NCBI GenBank assembly: GCA_934539585.1
Contig: CAKTCT010000023.1
Location: 1 to 39,088 of the forward strand
Source: an uncultured Oscillospiraceae bacterium
Lineage (GTDB): Bacteria > Bacillota > Clostridia > Oscillospirales > Ruminococcaceae
DNA: 39,088 bases
Direction of reading: 5' to 3'
Positions within the stretch are counted from its first letter, which is position 1; each line of letters begins with the position of its first letter. The position numbers and the translations under genes were made by a program. A model generated the notes under the pieces. That model did no database searches and was not told the origin of the DNA. It worked only from the letters and a program-made list of their open reading frames with translations. This document shows positions 25,042 through 32,017 of this stretch, one piece after another.

Positions 25042-25850
25042 ATGCTGCTGGAACGGCACGCTTTGTTCCCCAACACGGACACCTATTTTCATCTGAACGA
25101 CCGGGACCACTCCTTTCCCTACATGCACACCCACGATTTTTATGAGTTCTTCGCCGTGCTCAGCGGGGAGGTCCACCACACCATCGACGGTCGGAAGGAG
25201 ATCATGTCCGCCGGAAGCGCTGCCCTGGTTTTCCCGGAAAACTGCCACCTGGTGGACCTCAAGGGGATTCCTTGCTCATGTGCATTTCCTTCTCGGCCTC
25301 GCTGATGGGAAAGATCGCGGACCTGCTGAATCTGGACCTGGAGGAGATTCCCCGGCGGCACCGGTTCCTCCCGGAGGAGATTGACTATCTGCTGCGGGAG
25401 TCCAAGCGGGCCGCCATTTCCCAGGAGCCGTCGGTCCGGGAGGCGCTGATGAAATCCGTCCTGGTGACGTGTCTCTCCCGGTTCCAGGCGGCGCCGGTCC
25501 CCCTGGATGCGGCCTATCCGGAGTGGTTTTCTACTCTGCTGACCCGGCTGACCCTCCCGGAGGTCTTTACCAAGGGGACCCGGGAAATCTGCGCCCTGGC
25601 CGGGTACTCCCCGGAGTACGTGGCCAGGTGCTTCCGGAAATACCTGGGGACCACCCTCACCGACTACACCCAGCAGATGCGCATCCGCTACGCCCGGGGG
25701 CTGCTTCTGACCACCGATCTGTCGGTGCTGGACATCTGCTACGAATGCGGGTTCCGGAACCTGAGCCACTTTTACCGCTGCTTCCAGAAGGTCTACGGCC
25801 TTTCCCCAAAGCGGTACAAGGACCAGAACGGCATCACCTTCCCGGAATAA
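25042..25850 (+). pseudogene. AraC family regulator with one frameshift
   Basis: The ATG at 25042 (AAGGAGGGAG upstream) opens a cupin domain (HTHDFYEFFAVLSGEVHHTIDGRKEIM). The frame breaks near the G4 run 25263-25266; adding one G gives VDLKGDSLLMCISFSASL and joins the rest, for a protein of about 269 aa. The second part ends in two AraC helix-turn-helix motifs (LAGYSPEYVARCFRKYLGTTLTDY, then LSVLDICYECGFRNLSHFYRCFQKVYGLSP). The last residues are SPKRYKDQNGITFPE, so the C-terminus is complete. It is divergent from the glycyl-radical operon and is its probable activator. Either the strain lost it or a base is missing in the sequence. Confidence 0.85.
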
Positions 25851-25853
25851 GGA

Positions 25854-25891
25854 AAATCCCCGCAGCGGAGCTTTTTCCGCTGCGGGGATTT
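25854..25891. terminator. Bidirectional terminator, AraC / ABC-F
   Basis: A perfect 16-bp stem (25854-25869 with 25876-25891) has a 6-nt loop. The stem ends are AAAT and ATTT, giving U-runs in both directions between the convergent genes. Confidence 0.85.
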
Positions 25892-25894
25892 GCT

Positions 25895-27517
25895 TTAGTC
25901 CGAAAGGGCGTTTTTCTGTCGGAGAAGCTCCTGGAACTGGGCTTCCAGGGTCTCCTTGTCCGGGCAGGCGGGGTCCGACAGCCGGGCGATGACCTGGGCC
26001 AGCCGCAGCTCCAGCACCGCCCGGGACACGGAGGGCGGCGGAGCTGCTTTTTCCGCGTCCAGGGCCGAGGGGCCGCCCTGGGAGGCCAGGAGCTTCCCCT
26101 CCGAAAAAGTCAGGGTGCGCCCGGCGCAGCAGTCGGCGAAGGCCCGGTCGTGGGTGACGAAGAGCACCGTTCCTGGGTACTCCCGGAGCATTTCCTGCAA
26201 GGCTTCGATGGCCGGAAGGTCCAGGTAGTTGGTGGGCTCGTCCAGGAGCAGGAGGTTGGCCGGGGAGCCGAAAAGCTTGGCAAAGGCCAGCTTCACCCGC
26301 TCGCCGCCGCTGAGAACCCCGGCCTTTTTGTCCACGTCCTCCCGGCGGAGCAGGAGCCGGACCAGGACCGAACGCATCACCGGTTCCGGCTGGACGGCGT
26401 CGGCCAGGGCGTTTTCCAGGACGGTTTTCTCCGGGTCCAGCTGGCGGAGGTCCTGGCAGAACCAGCCGATTCGGACCTTAGGGACCCGGGTGATCCCCTC
26501 CCCGTTCTGGGCGATGAGCCGGAGCAGGGTGGTCTTTCCGCAGCCGTTTTCTCCCCAGAGGACGGTCTTGCTCCCCCGGGGGAGCTCGAAGGAGGCGTCC
26601 CGGAACAGGAGCCGGTCCCCGTAGCCGAAGGTCAGCCGCTCCCCCCGGAGGACGATCTTATTGGCCGGGGGATCAGTGAGGGAAAAGTCGATTCTGGCGG
26701 CGGCGGGGTCCCGGGGAGGCTCCTTGACCTCCAGCCGGGCCAGGCGGGATTCCAGGGCCTTCCGGGCGCTGTGGAGCTTTTCCTCCTTTTCCGTGGCCTC
26801 CCGCTTGTGGAGCCGGGCTTCGGAATTGCCCATCCGGGAGGGGGCCTTCCGCACCTTGCGGGACTGGCGGTCCCGATCGGCCAGGGCGGCTTCCAGGCGG
26901 GACTTTTCCTCCCGGTACCTGTCGTACTCCCCTTGCTGGCGGCGGCGTTCCAGGGCTTTCTGCTCCCGGTAGGCGGAATAGTTGCCGGGGTAGGCCGTCA
27001 CCCTGCCGGATTCCACCTCCCAGATGCAGGTGCAGAGCCGGTCCAGCACCGCACGGTCGTGGCTGATGAGGAGAAAGGTCCCGCAGGCGGCCAGCTTTTC
27101 GCAGACCAACCGGATCCCCGCCTCGTCCAGGTTGGAGGTGGGCTCGTCGGCGAAGGTGAGCAAGGCCCCCTCCCCCATGACGGCGGTCAGGCGGAGACGC
27201 ATTTCCTCCCCGCCGCTGAGGCCCTCCCGGTCAGGGCGGTCCGCCATGCCGAACTCCCGGAGGAGCTTTCCCTCCGCCGGGGAGGCCGCCGAACCGAACT
27301 GTTCCAGGTAGGCCACGGCGCACCGCCGGGTCACGGTCCCCGTTTCCGGCGGGAGCCGCCCGGAAAGCAGATTCAATAAGGTAGACTTCCCCGCTCCGTT
27401 GGCCCCGACGACGCCGATGCGGTCCCCGGCGAAAATCCGGAGGGGGCCGGTGTCCAGAATTCTCCGCTGGCCGAAGTCCTGGGTCAGGCCGGTGGTTTCC
27501 AAAAGCAATTTTGCCAT
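25895..27517 (-). CDS. ABC-F ribosomal protection protein (antibiotic resistance type)
   Basis: 540 aa from the ATG at 27517 (GGAGG 8 nt upstream). Two ATPase domains lie in one chain. The first has Walker A GANGAGKST (38-46), LSGGEEMRLRL (100-110) and DEPTSNLD (124-131). The second has GENGCGKTT (322-330), LSGGERVKLA (402-411) and DEPTNYLD (426-433). The linker at about 185-265 is charged, Arg/Glu-rich and helical, matching the element that reaches the ribosomal peptidyl-transferase centre in this family. There are no membrane segments. A C-terminal helical extension (about 495-540) is present. Resistance-type ABC-F proteins displace lincosamides, pleuromutilins, streptogramin A or related drugs; which ones cannot be told here. 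Expression appears controlled by a leader terminator. Confidence 0.87.
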   Translation of the reverse strand: MAKLLLETTGLTQDFGQRRILDTGPLRIFAGDRIGVVGANGAGKSTLLNLLSGRLPPETGTVTRRCAVAYLEQFGSAASPAEGKLLREFGMADRPDREGLSGGEEMRLRLTAVMGEGALLTFADEPTSNLDEAGIRLVCEKLAACGTFLLISHDRAVLDRLCTCIWEVESGRVTAYPGNYSAYREQKALERRRQQGEYDRYREEKSRLEAALADRDRQSRKVRKAPSRMGNSEARLHKREATEKEEKLHSARKALESRLARLEVKEPPRDPAAARIDFSLTDPPANKIVLRGERLTFGYGDRLLFRDASFELPRGSKTVLWGENGCGKTTLLRLIAQNGEGITRVPKVRIGWFCQDLRQLDPEKTVLENALADAVQPEPVMRSVLVRLLLRREDVDKKAGVLSGGERVKLAFAKLFGSPANLLLLDEPTNYLDLPAIEALQEMLREYPGTVLFVTHDRAFADCCAGRTLTFSEGKLLASQGGPSALDAEKAAPPPSVSRAVLELRLAQVIARLSDPACPDKETLEAQFQELLRQKNALSD

Positions 27518-27603
27518 AAAAAAATCCTCCCATGCAGGCGCGGTCTGCACTGGAGGCGCGGGGGCAGGCTCCGCCGGTCAGAAGGCCGCCGAAGGTGCAA
27601 AAA

Positions 27604-27678
27604 TCCGCTGAATCCAGCACAAAACAGAGGGTCCGTGCCCTCGCGCCAAAGCGTTTTGTTTTGTGAGAATTCAGCGGA
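27604..27678 (-). terminator. Leader terminator (attenuator) of the ABC-F gene
   Basis: In the minus-strand leader the arm 27678-27657 pairs with 27626-27604 (about 19 of 22 positions: ATTCAGCGGA with TCCGCTGAAT, and TGTTTTGTG with CACAAAACA, plus a small internal loop). The apical loop is 30 nt. A U5 run follows directly (27603-27599). This is an intrinsic terminator about 85 nt before the start codon, so full-length transcription needs readthrough. Confidence 0.75.
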
Positions 27679-27685
27679 GCTTCAT
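27671..27685 (-). CDS. Possible leader peptide MKLR of the ABC-F gene
   Basis: ATG AAG CTC CGC TGA lies about 30 nt into the leader, with CAGGG about 10 nt upstream. Its last codons and stop sit in the first arm of the terminator stem, so a ribosome stalled there would block the stem. Leader peptides with this layout control several ABC-F and methylase resistance genes. It is very short and could be chance. Confidence 0.35.
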   Translation of the reverse strand: MKLR

Positions 27686-27723
27686 CGTATCGTTACCCTG
27701 TCCCTTTCTTGGTTTCTAAGGGA

Positions 27724-27753
27724 AGTATAGCACGGGAAGGGCGGGATTGTCAA
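27724..27753 (-). promoter_or_regulatory. Sigma-A promoter of the ABC-F gene
   Basis: On the minus strand TTGACA (27748-27753), 18 bp, TATACT (27724-27729). It lies just past the stop codon of the upstream gene and gives a leader of about 200 nt. Confidence 0.82.
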
Positions 27754-27757
27754 GGGA

Positions 27758-29239
27758 TCAGCGAGTCATATCCAGGATGATCTTCCCGTTTTCCGGGGCG
27801 ATCACGCCGTCGGCGCTGCACCGGCCGGTGACGCCTACCTCATAGGCATAGCCCTTATGGGTGCCGCGGATGGCGGTGTCGGAGAAGGTCAGCTCCTCCC
27901 CGGGCTTCTTGGAGAAGCGGAGGCTGCCGTCGATAAAGACGATGATCCCCTTTTCCGCCATTTCGATGCGGACGGTTTTCCCGGAAAGGACCGCTTCCGC
28001 CACCAGGGAGTCCCCGTCCCGGAAGGTCCGGAAGTTCTGGAGCTGGCCGTCGAAGTAAATCCCGGCCCGGTTGTCGTCCTCCCGACGCCAGAGGTAGCCG
28101 TCCATCACCGGCAGGTTGTCGTAGGTGATCTGCCAGTCCCGGCAAGGCTGGTCGTAGCAGGATTCCACGTAGTCCTCCCGGAACTTGTAGATATCCCGGA
28201 AGTAGAGCCGCCCGTTTTCCGTGACCAGGTTGGCCCGGTAGTTGACGCAGTCGTACCAGACGCTGTTATCGATGGTGCCGGTCAGGGGGTTGGAGTCGGC
28301 GATGAGGGAGGTGGCCGGGGTCCGGTCGAAGCGGGTCTGGAACCATTCGCCGGTATCGCCCATGGTCATGACCTGGCACTGGCCGCTTTTCACGTATTCG
28401 TCCAGGATCTCGAACTGCATGGGCAGGCCCTTTTTAATGCCCTCCCAGCCGAAGGAGTTTTCCTGGCCCAGCTGGATATAGGAGAAGGCCAGGCTTTCGT
28501 TATGGAAATAGTTGTCGAAGAACCACCGGACCACCTGAGGTTCGGTGCCCATCTGGCTGCAGGGCTCGATGGTGGGAGGGGTCTCGTACTCCCCTTCGTA
28601 CCAGTGGAGGCCGTAGTTGAAAACGGGGCACGGGCCAAGGAGCCGGAAGACCGGGGCGTTGATCTGGTTCTCCCGGGTCTGGGCGGGGCAGAGGTTGTTG
28701 AGGCGGGAGGGATAATAGCCCTGGTTATAGTAGCCGCCCTGAAGGGTGTAGGCGTCCACGGCCCACTCCTCCCGGCAGATGCCGAAGGCCTTCACGCCGT
28801 ACTTTTTGGCCATATACTCCATAGAAAAGGCGTCGATGACCCAGGAGCCCGCCGAACGGGGGTATTCCCCGAAAATTTCCTTGAAAAGCCGCATGACCTC
28901 GTCGATGAGCCGGGCCCGTTCCTCCTGGGTGTAGGACGGGAGAAAGCCGGGGTCCACGTACCAGTCCCAGTCGTAGCCCTCCCGGCCCCGCCAGGGGATG
29001 CCCACCTTCTCCGTCAGGCACCTGGTCATTTCCAGCCAGATGCCCACCTCGGTTTTGGGCGCGCCCTTGACGATGCTCACCAGGTCCTCCCGGACCAGGG
29101 CGTCGTACTGGAACAAAAAGGTGTTGGGAAGGTCATATTTCCGGCAGAGCGCCAGCTCCTGGCGGACGGGCTCCACCAGGTCCATTTCGCACCGGGGTTC
29201 GCAGCCCCGGACGAAGTTCATGATATTGACAATGTTCAT
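27758..29239 (-). CDS. Uncharacterised protein, possibly carbohydrate-active
   Basis: 493 aa. Two ATGs are in frame; the one at 29239 has AAGGAGG 7 nt upstream, while that at 29245 is too close to it. I do not firmly recognise the family. The first two thirds read like a (beta/alpha) barrel of the polysaccharide deacetylase/glycosidase kind: RGCEPRCEMDLVEPVRQE, FLFQYDALV, VGIWLEMTR, SYTQEERARLIDEVM, SAGSWVIDAFSMEYMAKKYG, FNYGLHWYEGEYETPP. The remaining third is beta-rich (GIYFDGQLQNFRTFRDGD, VFIDGSLRFSKKPGEELTF). No signal peptide is present, so it is cytoplasmic. It follows the GH78 rhamnosidase on the same strand and probably shares its message, so a role on rhamnosides or related glycans is a reasonable guess. 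Confidence 0.7.
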   Translation of the reverse strand: MNIVNIMNFVRGCEPRCEMDLVEPVRQELALCRKYDLPNTFLFQYDALVREDLVSIVKGAPKTEVGIWLEMTRCLTEKVGIPWRGREGYDWDWYVDPGFLPSYTQEERARLIDEVMRLFKEIFGEYPRSAGSWVIDAFSMEYMAKKYGVKAFGICREEWAVDAYTLQGGYYNQGYYPSRLNNLCPAQTRENQINAPVFRLLGPCPVFNYGLHWYEGEYETPPTIEPCSQMGTEPQVVRWFFDNYFHNESLAFSYIQLGQENSFGWEGIKKGLPMQFEILDEYVKSGQCQVMTMGDTGEWFQTRFDRTPATSLIADSNPLTGTIDNSVWYDCVNYRANLVTENGRLYFRDIYKFREDYVESCYDQPCRDWQITYDNLPVMDGYLWRREDDNRAGIYFDGQLQNFRTFRDGDSLVAEAVLSGKTVRIEMAEKGIIVFIDGSLRFSKKPGEELTFSDTAIRGTHKGYAYEVGVTGRCSADGVIAPENGKIILDMTR

Positions 29240-29263
29240 TCTCATTCCTCCTTGGAACCAAAA

Positions 29264-29292
29264 GCGGCGGAGAGGAAATCGCTCTCCGCCGC
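29264..29292 (-). terminator. Hairpin between rhamnosidase and downstream gene
   Basis: A perfect 11-bp stem (29264-29274 GCGGCGGAGAG with 29282-29292) has a 7-nt loop, followed on the minus strand by TTTTGG. The short U-tract suggests a partial terminator or an mRNA stabilising/processing stem within the operon. Confidence 0.55.
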
Positions 29293-29305
29293 CGGGCCGG
29301 AACTG

Positions 29306-31912
29306 TTACGCTTCTTTGGAGACTGCCGTATGGAGGCCGGGGCCCAGGGTCACGGGGCCGGAGATTTCTTTGCCGTCCACCTGGGCGGAAAGGCCGGCGG
29401 GCAGCTCCAGGCGGGCTTCGCAGTTAAAGGGCACCCGGAAATCATACCGGATGGAGCCGTCGTCCTGCCGCTTCCAGCCGCTTTCGTAGACGCCGGAGGC
29501 CGTGCGGACCCGGGTCCTGGCGAAGTCCAGGCCCTTGCCGGGGCGGGGGGTCAGCACCGCTTTGGCGAAGCCCGGGGCGGTCTCGTCGGGGTTCAGGCCG
29601 CAGACCCAGCGGTACATCCACTCCACGATGGAGCCGTAGGCGTAGTGGTTCAGGCTGTTCATGGAGATGTCGCTGAGCTTTCCGTTGGGGAGAAGGGAGT
29701 TCCAGCGCTCCCACACCGTGGTGGCGCCCATCTTCACCTCATAGAGCCAGCCGGGCATTTCCTCGTTGAGGAGCAGGGCGTAGGCTTCCTCATCAGCGCC
29801 GTACCGGGACAGCACCCGGCAGAGGTAGGGGGTCCCGATGAAGCCGGTGGTCAGCTTGCCGTTATTTTCCTTGAGCTTCCGCAGGAGCTCTTTTACCAGA
29901 CGGGGGCGCATGGAGGCCGGGGTCAGCTCCATGTACAGGGCCACCACGTAGGCGGTCTGGGTATCCGTGACGCAGCGGCCGTTGGGGGCGAAGTACTCCC
30001 GGACCATGGCGTCCCGGACCTCCTGGGCCAGGCGGCTGTACCGGGCGGCGTCCTCCTCCTTGCCCAGGACCGCGGCGGCCTTGGCCGTCAGGGTAGCGGA
30101 ATAGGCGTAGTAGGCCGAGGCCAGGTAGTACGGGTCCGTGCCGCCCACGCAGGACTTGGGCTCCTTATAGTTATCCAGGGCCAGCCAGTCGGCGAAGTGG
30201 TTGCCGGTCTGCCACAGGCGCTTGCCGCCGTCGGCTTCGTCGTAGGAGCGGATGCGCTCCACCCACATCTTCATGGAGGGGTACTGTTCCTCCAGCAGGG
30301 CTTTGTCGCCGCCCATGACGTACACCGTCCAGGGGATCACCGTGGCCACGTCGGCCCAGGCGCAGGCGTCCTTGCCGATCATGCCCTTGCCGTCCTTTTT
30401 GATCTCCGGGATGACGTGGGGCACGCTGCCGCCCAGGTAGGTCTGCTCCAGAAGGACGTCGTGCATGTATTTGGCGTAGAAGGCTTCACATTCCAGGTTC
30501 ATGGAGGCGGTGGCGCAGAAGACCTGGGCGTCGCCGGTCCAGCCCATGCGCTCGTCCCGCTGGGGGCAGTCGGTGGGGACGTCCAGGAAGTTGTCCTTCT
30601 GGCCCCACATGGCGTTCAGAAACAGCCGGTTCACCAGGGGGTTGGAGGTTTCGATTTCGCCGATGGTATCCAGTCTGGAGTAGATGGCCCGGGCGGTGAA
30701 ATCCTTGGGGTCCGGGGCGTCGAAGCCCTCCACCTTCACATAGCGGAAGCCGAAGAAGGTGAACCGGGGCCGGACGGTCTCATTTTTCCCGGCGGAGATG
30801 TAGGTAAAGGTGGCCTTGGCGCTGCGGAGGTTGGTCTGGCAGAAGTTGCCCTCCTGAAGGAGCTCGCCGTAATAGAGGGAGACCCTGGCTCCCTTGGGGG
30901 CCCGGCAGATGAACTCCACCCAGCCGGTGACTTCCTGGCCGAAGTCGAAAACCGTCTCCCCGGCGGGGGTATGAATGACCTGGGCCACGGAGAAGGACTC
31001 CTGGTTGGTGATGGGCGGGCTCATCCGGGGGGAGAGCTGGTCAAGGCCCATGTCCGCCAGGCGAGCCGGGGTCCAGTCCGGGCCGGTCTCGCCGCCGAAA
31101 ACGTCCAGGCCGGGAAGCTCCATGGAGCCGTCGGTGAATTCGCCGTCGTAGATACTGCTGTCCAGGCAGTTTCCGGGGCGGCAGGACCAGTCCTCCTTGG
31201 TGGAAATGACGATCTCCTGGCCGTTTTTCCGGGCGGCCACGATCTGGCAGAGGAAGCGGAACTCGTTGCCGTAGTGGTCGCCGCCTGCGCCGTTGAAGCC
31301 GAAGGTGCCCTTATACCAGCCGTTGCCCAGGGCGGCGGAGACAGTGTTTTCCCCGGCGCGGAGCAGGCCGGTCAGGTCGAAGGTCTGGTACTGCTGCCAG
31401 AAATCGTAGGCGTGGAAGCCGGGGAGGAGGTACTCGTCTCCGGCCTTCCTGCCGTTGACGGAAAGCTCATAAATCCCCAGGCCGCAGGCGTAGGCCCGGG
31501 CGGAGACCACGTCCTCGGGGAGGGTGAAGCTCTTCTGGAAGATGGGGTGGGTCTTTTTATCGAAGCCGGGGGTGATCCACCGGGCGGACCAGCCGTCCCT
31601 GGCCAGGGCCGTCTCGAACCAGGCGGGGTCGCTCATAGCGGTATCGCCGTTATCTGCGGCGGCGGAGACCCGCCAGAAGTACCGGGTCCGGGGGGCGGGG
31701 TCGAAGTCCGGCTGGAAGCCGGTGCAGGAGATGTCCTCCCGGCGGCCGCTGTCGTAGAGGACCTTCGCAAAGGCTTCATCGGCGGCGATCTCGATCCGGG
31801 CCCAGGTCTGGGTCCGGCCGTCGCTTTCCGTCAGCCAGGTGAATACCGGACGGGAGATACGGTATCCCAGGGGGTTTTGCAAATGATCGGTTTTCAGATT
31901 TGAAATTCTCAT
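29306..31912 (-). CDS. Alpha-L-rhamnosidase (GH78)
   Basis: 868 aa from the ATG at 31912 (GAGGA 5 nt upstream). Domains in order: an N-terminal beta-sandwich (RISRPVFTWLTESDGRTQTWARIEIAADE), a carbohydrate-binding-like domain (ACGLGIYELSVNGRKAGDEYLLPG), the linker sandwich, then the (alpha/alpha)6 catalytic barrel. The barrel contains FLDVPTDCPQRDERMGWTGDAQVF, the GH78 signature with the acidic catalytic region, and later TTVWERWNS and SLNHYAYGSIVEWMYR. A C-terminal beta domain follows. It hydrolyses terminal alpha-L-rhamnose from glycosides or oligosaccharides. No signal peptide was seen, so substrates are probably imported first. Confidence 0.93.
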   Translation of the reverse strand: MRISNLKTDHLQNPLGYRISRPVFTWLTESDGRTQTWARIEIAADEAFAKVLYDSGRREDISCTGFQPDFDPAPRTRYFWRVSAAADNGDTAMSDPAWFETALARDGWSARWITPGFDKKTHPIFQKSFTLPEDVVSARAYACGLGIYELSVNGRKAGDEYLLPGFHAYDFWQQYQTFDLTGLLRAGENTVSAALGNGWYKGTFGFNGAGGDHYGNEFRFLCQIVAARKNGQEIVISTKEDWSCRPGNCLDSSIYDGEFTDGSMELPGLDVFGGETGPDWTPARLADMGLDQLSPRMSPPITNQESFSVAQVIHTPAGETVFDFGQEVTGWVEFICRAPKGARVSLYYGELLQEGNFCQTNLRSAKATFTYISAGKNETVRPRFTFFGFRYVKVEGFDAPDPKDFTARAIYSRLDTIGEIETSNPLVNRLFLNAMWGQKDNFLDVPTDCPQRDERMGWTGDAQVFCATASMNLECEAFYAKYMHDVLLEQTYLGGSVPHVIPEIKKDGKGMIGKDACAWADVATVIPWTVYVMGGDKALLEEQYPSMKMWVERIRSYDEADGGKRLWQTGNHFADWLALDNYKEPKSCVGGTDPYYLASAYYAYSATLTAKAAAVLGKEEDAARYSRLAQEVRDAMVREYFAPNGRCVTDTQTAYVVALYMELTPASMRPRLVKELLRKLKENNGKLTTGFIGTPYLCRVLSRYGADEEAYALLLNEEMPGWLYEVKMGATTVWERWNSLLPNGKLSDISMNSLNHYAYGSIVEWMYRWVCGLNPDETAPGFAKAVLTPRPGKGLDFARTRVRTASGVYESGWKRQDDGSIRYDFRVPFNCEARLELPAGLSAQVDGKEISGPVTLGPGLHTAVSKEA

Positions 31913-31961
31913 GCAAATCCTCTTTTCTCGTTTCAAAATCGGGAATTCGTCTGCTATTTTT

Positions 31962-31967
31962 ATTATA
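31962..31967 (-). promoter_or_regulatory. -10 element of the rhamnosidase gene
   Basis: TATAAT on the minus strand about 50 nt before the start. The hexamer 17 bp upstream (TTTCTT) is a poor -35, which suggests an activator is needed. Confidence 0.5.
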
Positions 31968-32017
31968 TCGTCCGGTATTCCAAAAAGAAAGGTCTTGATT
32001 TGACAAAAACTATGTCC

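Noticed and set aside
27857..31903. Very long open frame on the plus strand opposite the rhamnosidase genes
   Set aside because: Low-complexity Gly/Val/Ala/His-rich translation with no domain; it is the antisense shadow of two well-supported genes in GC-rich DNA. The same holds for the long frames opposite potBCD and opposite the glycyl radical enzyme.
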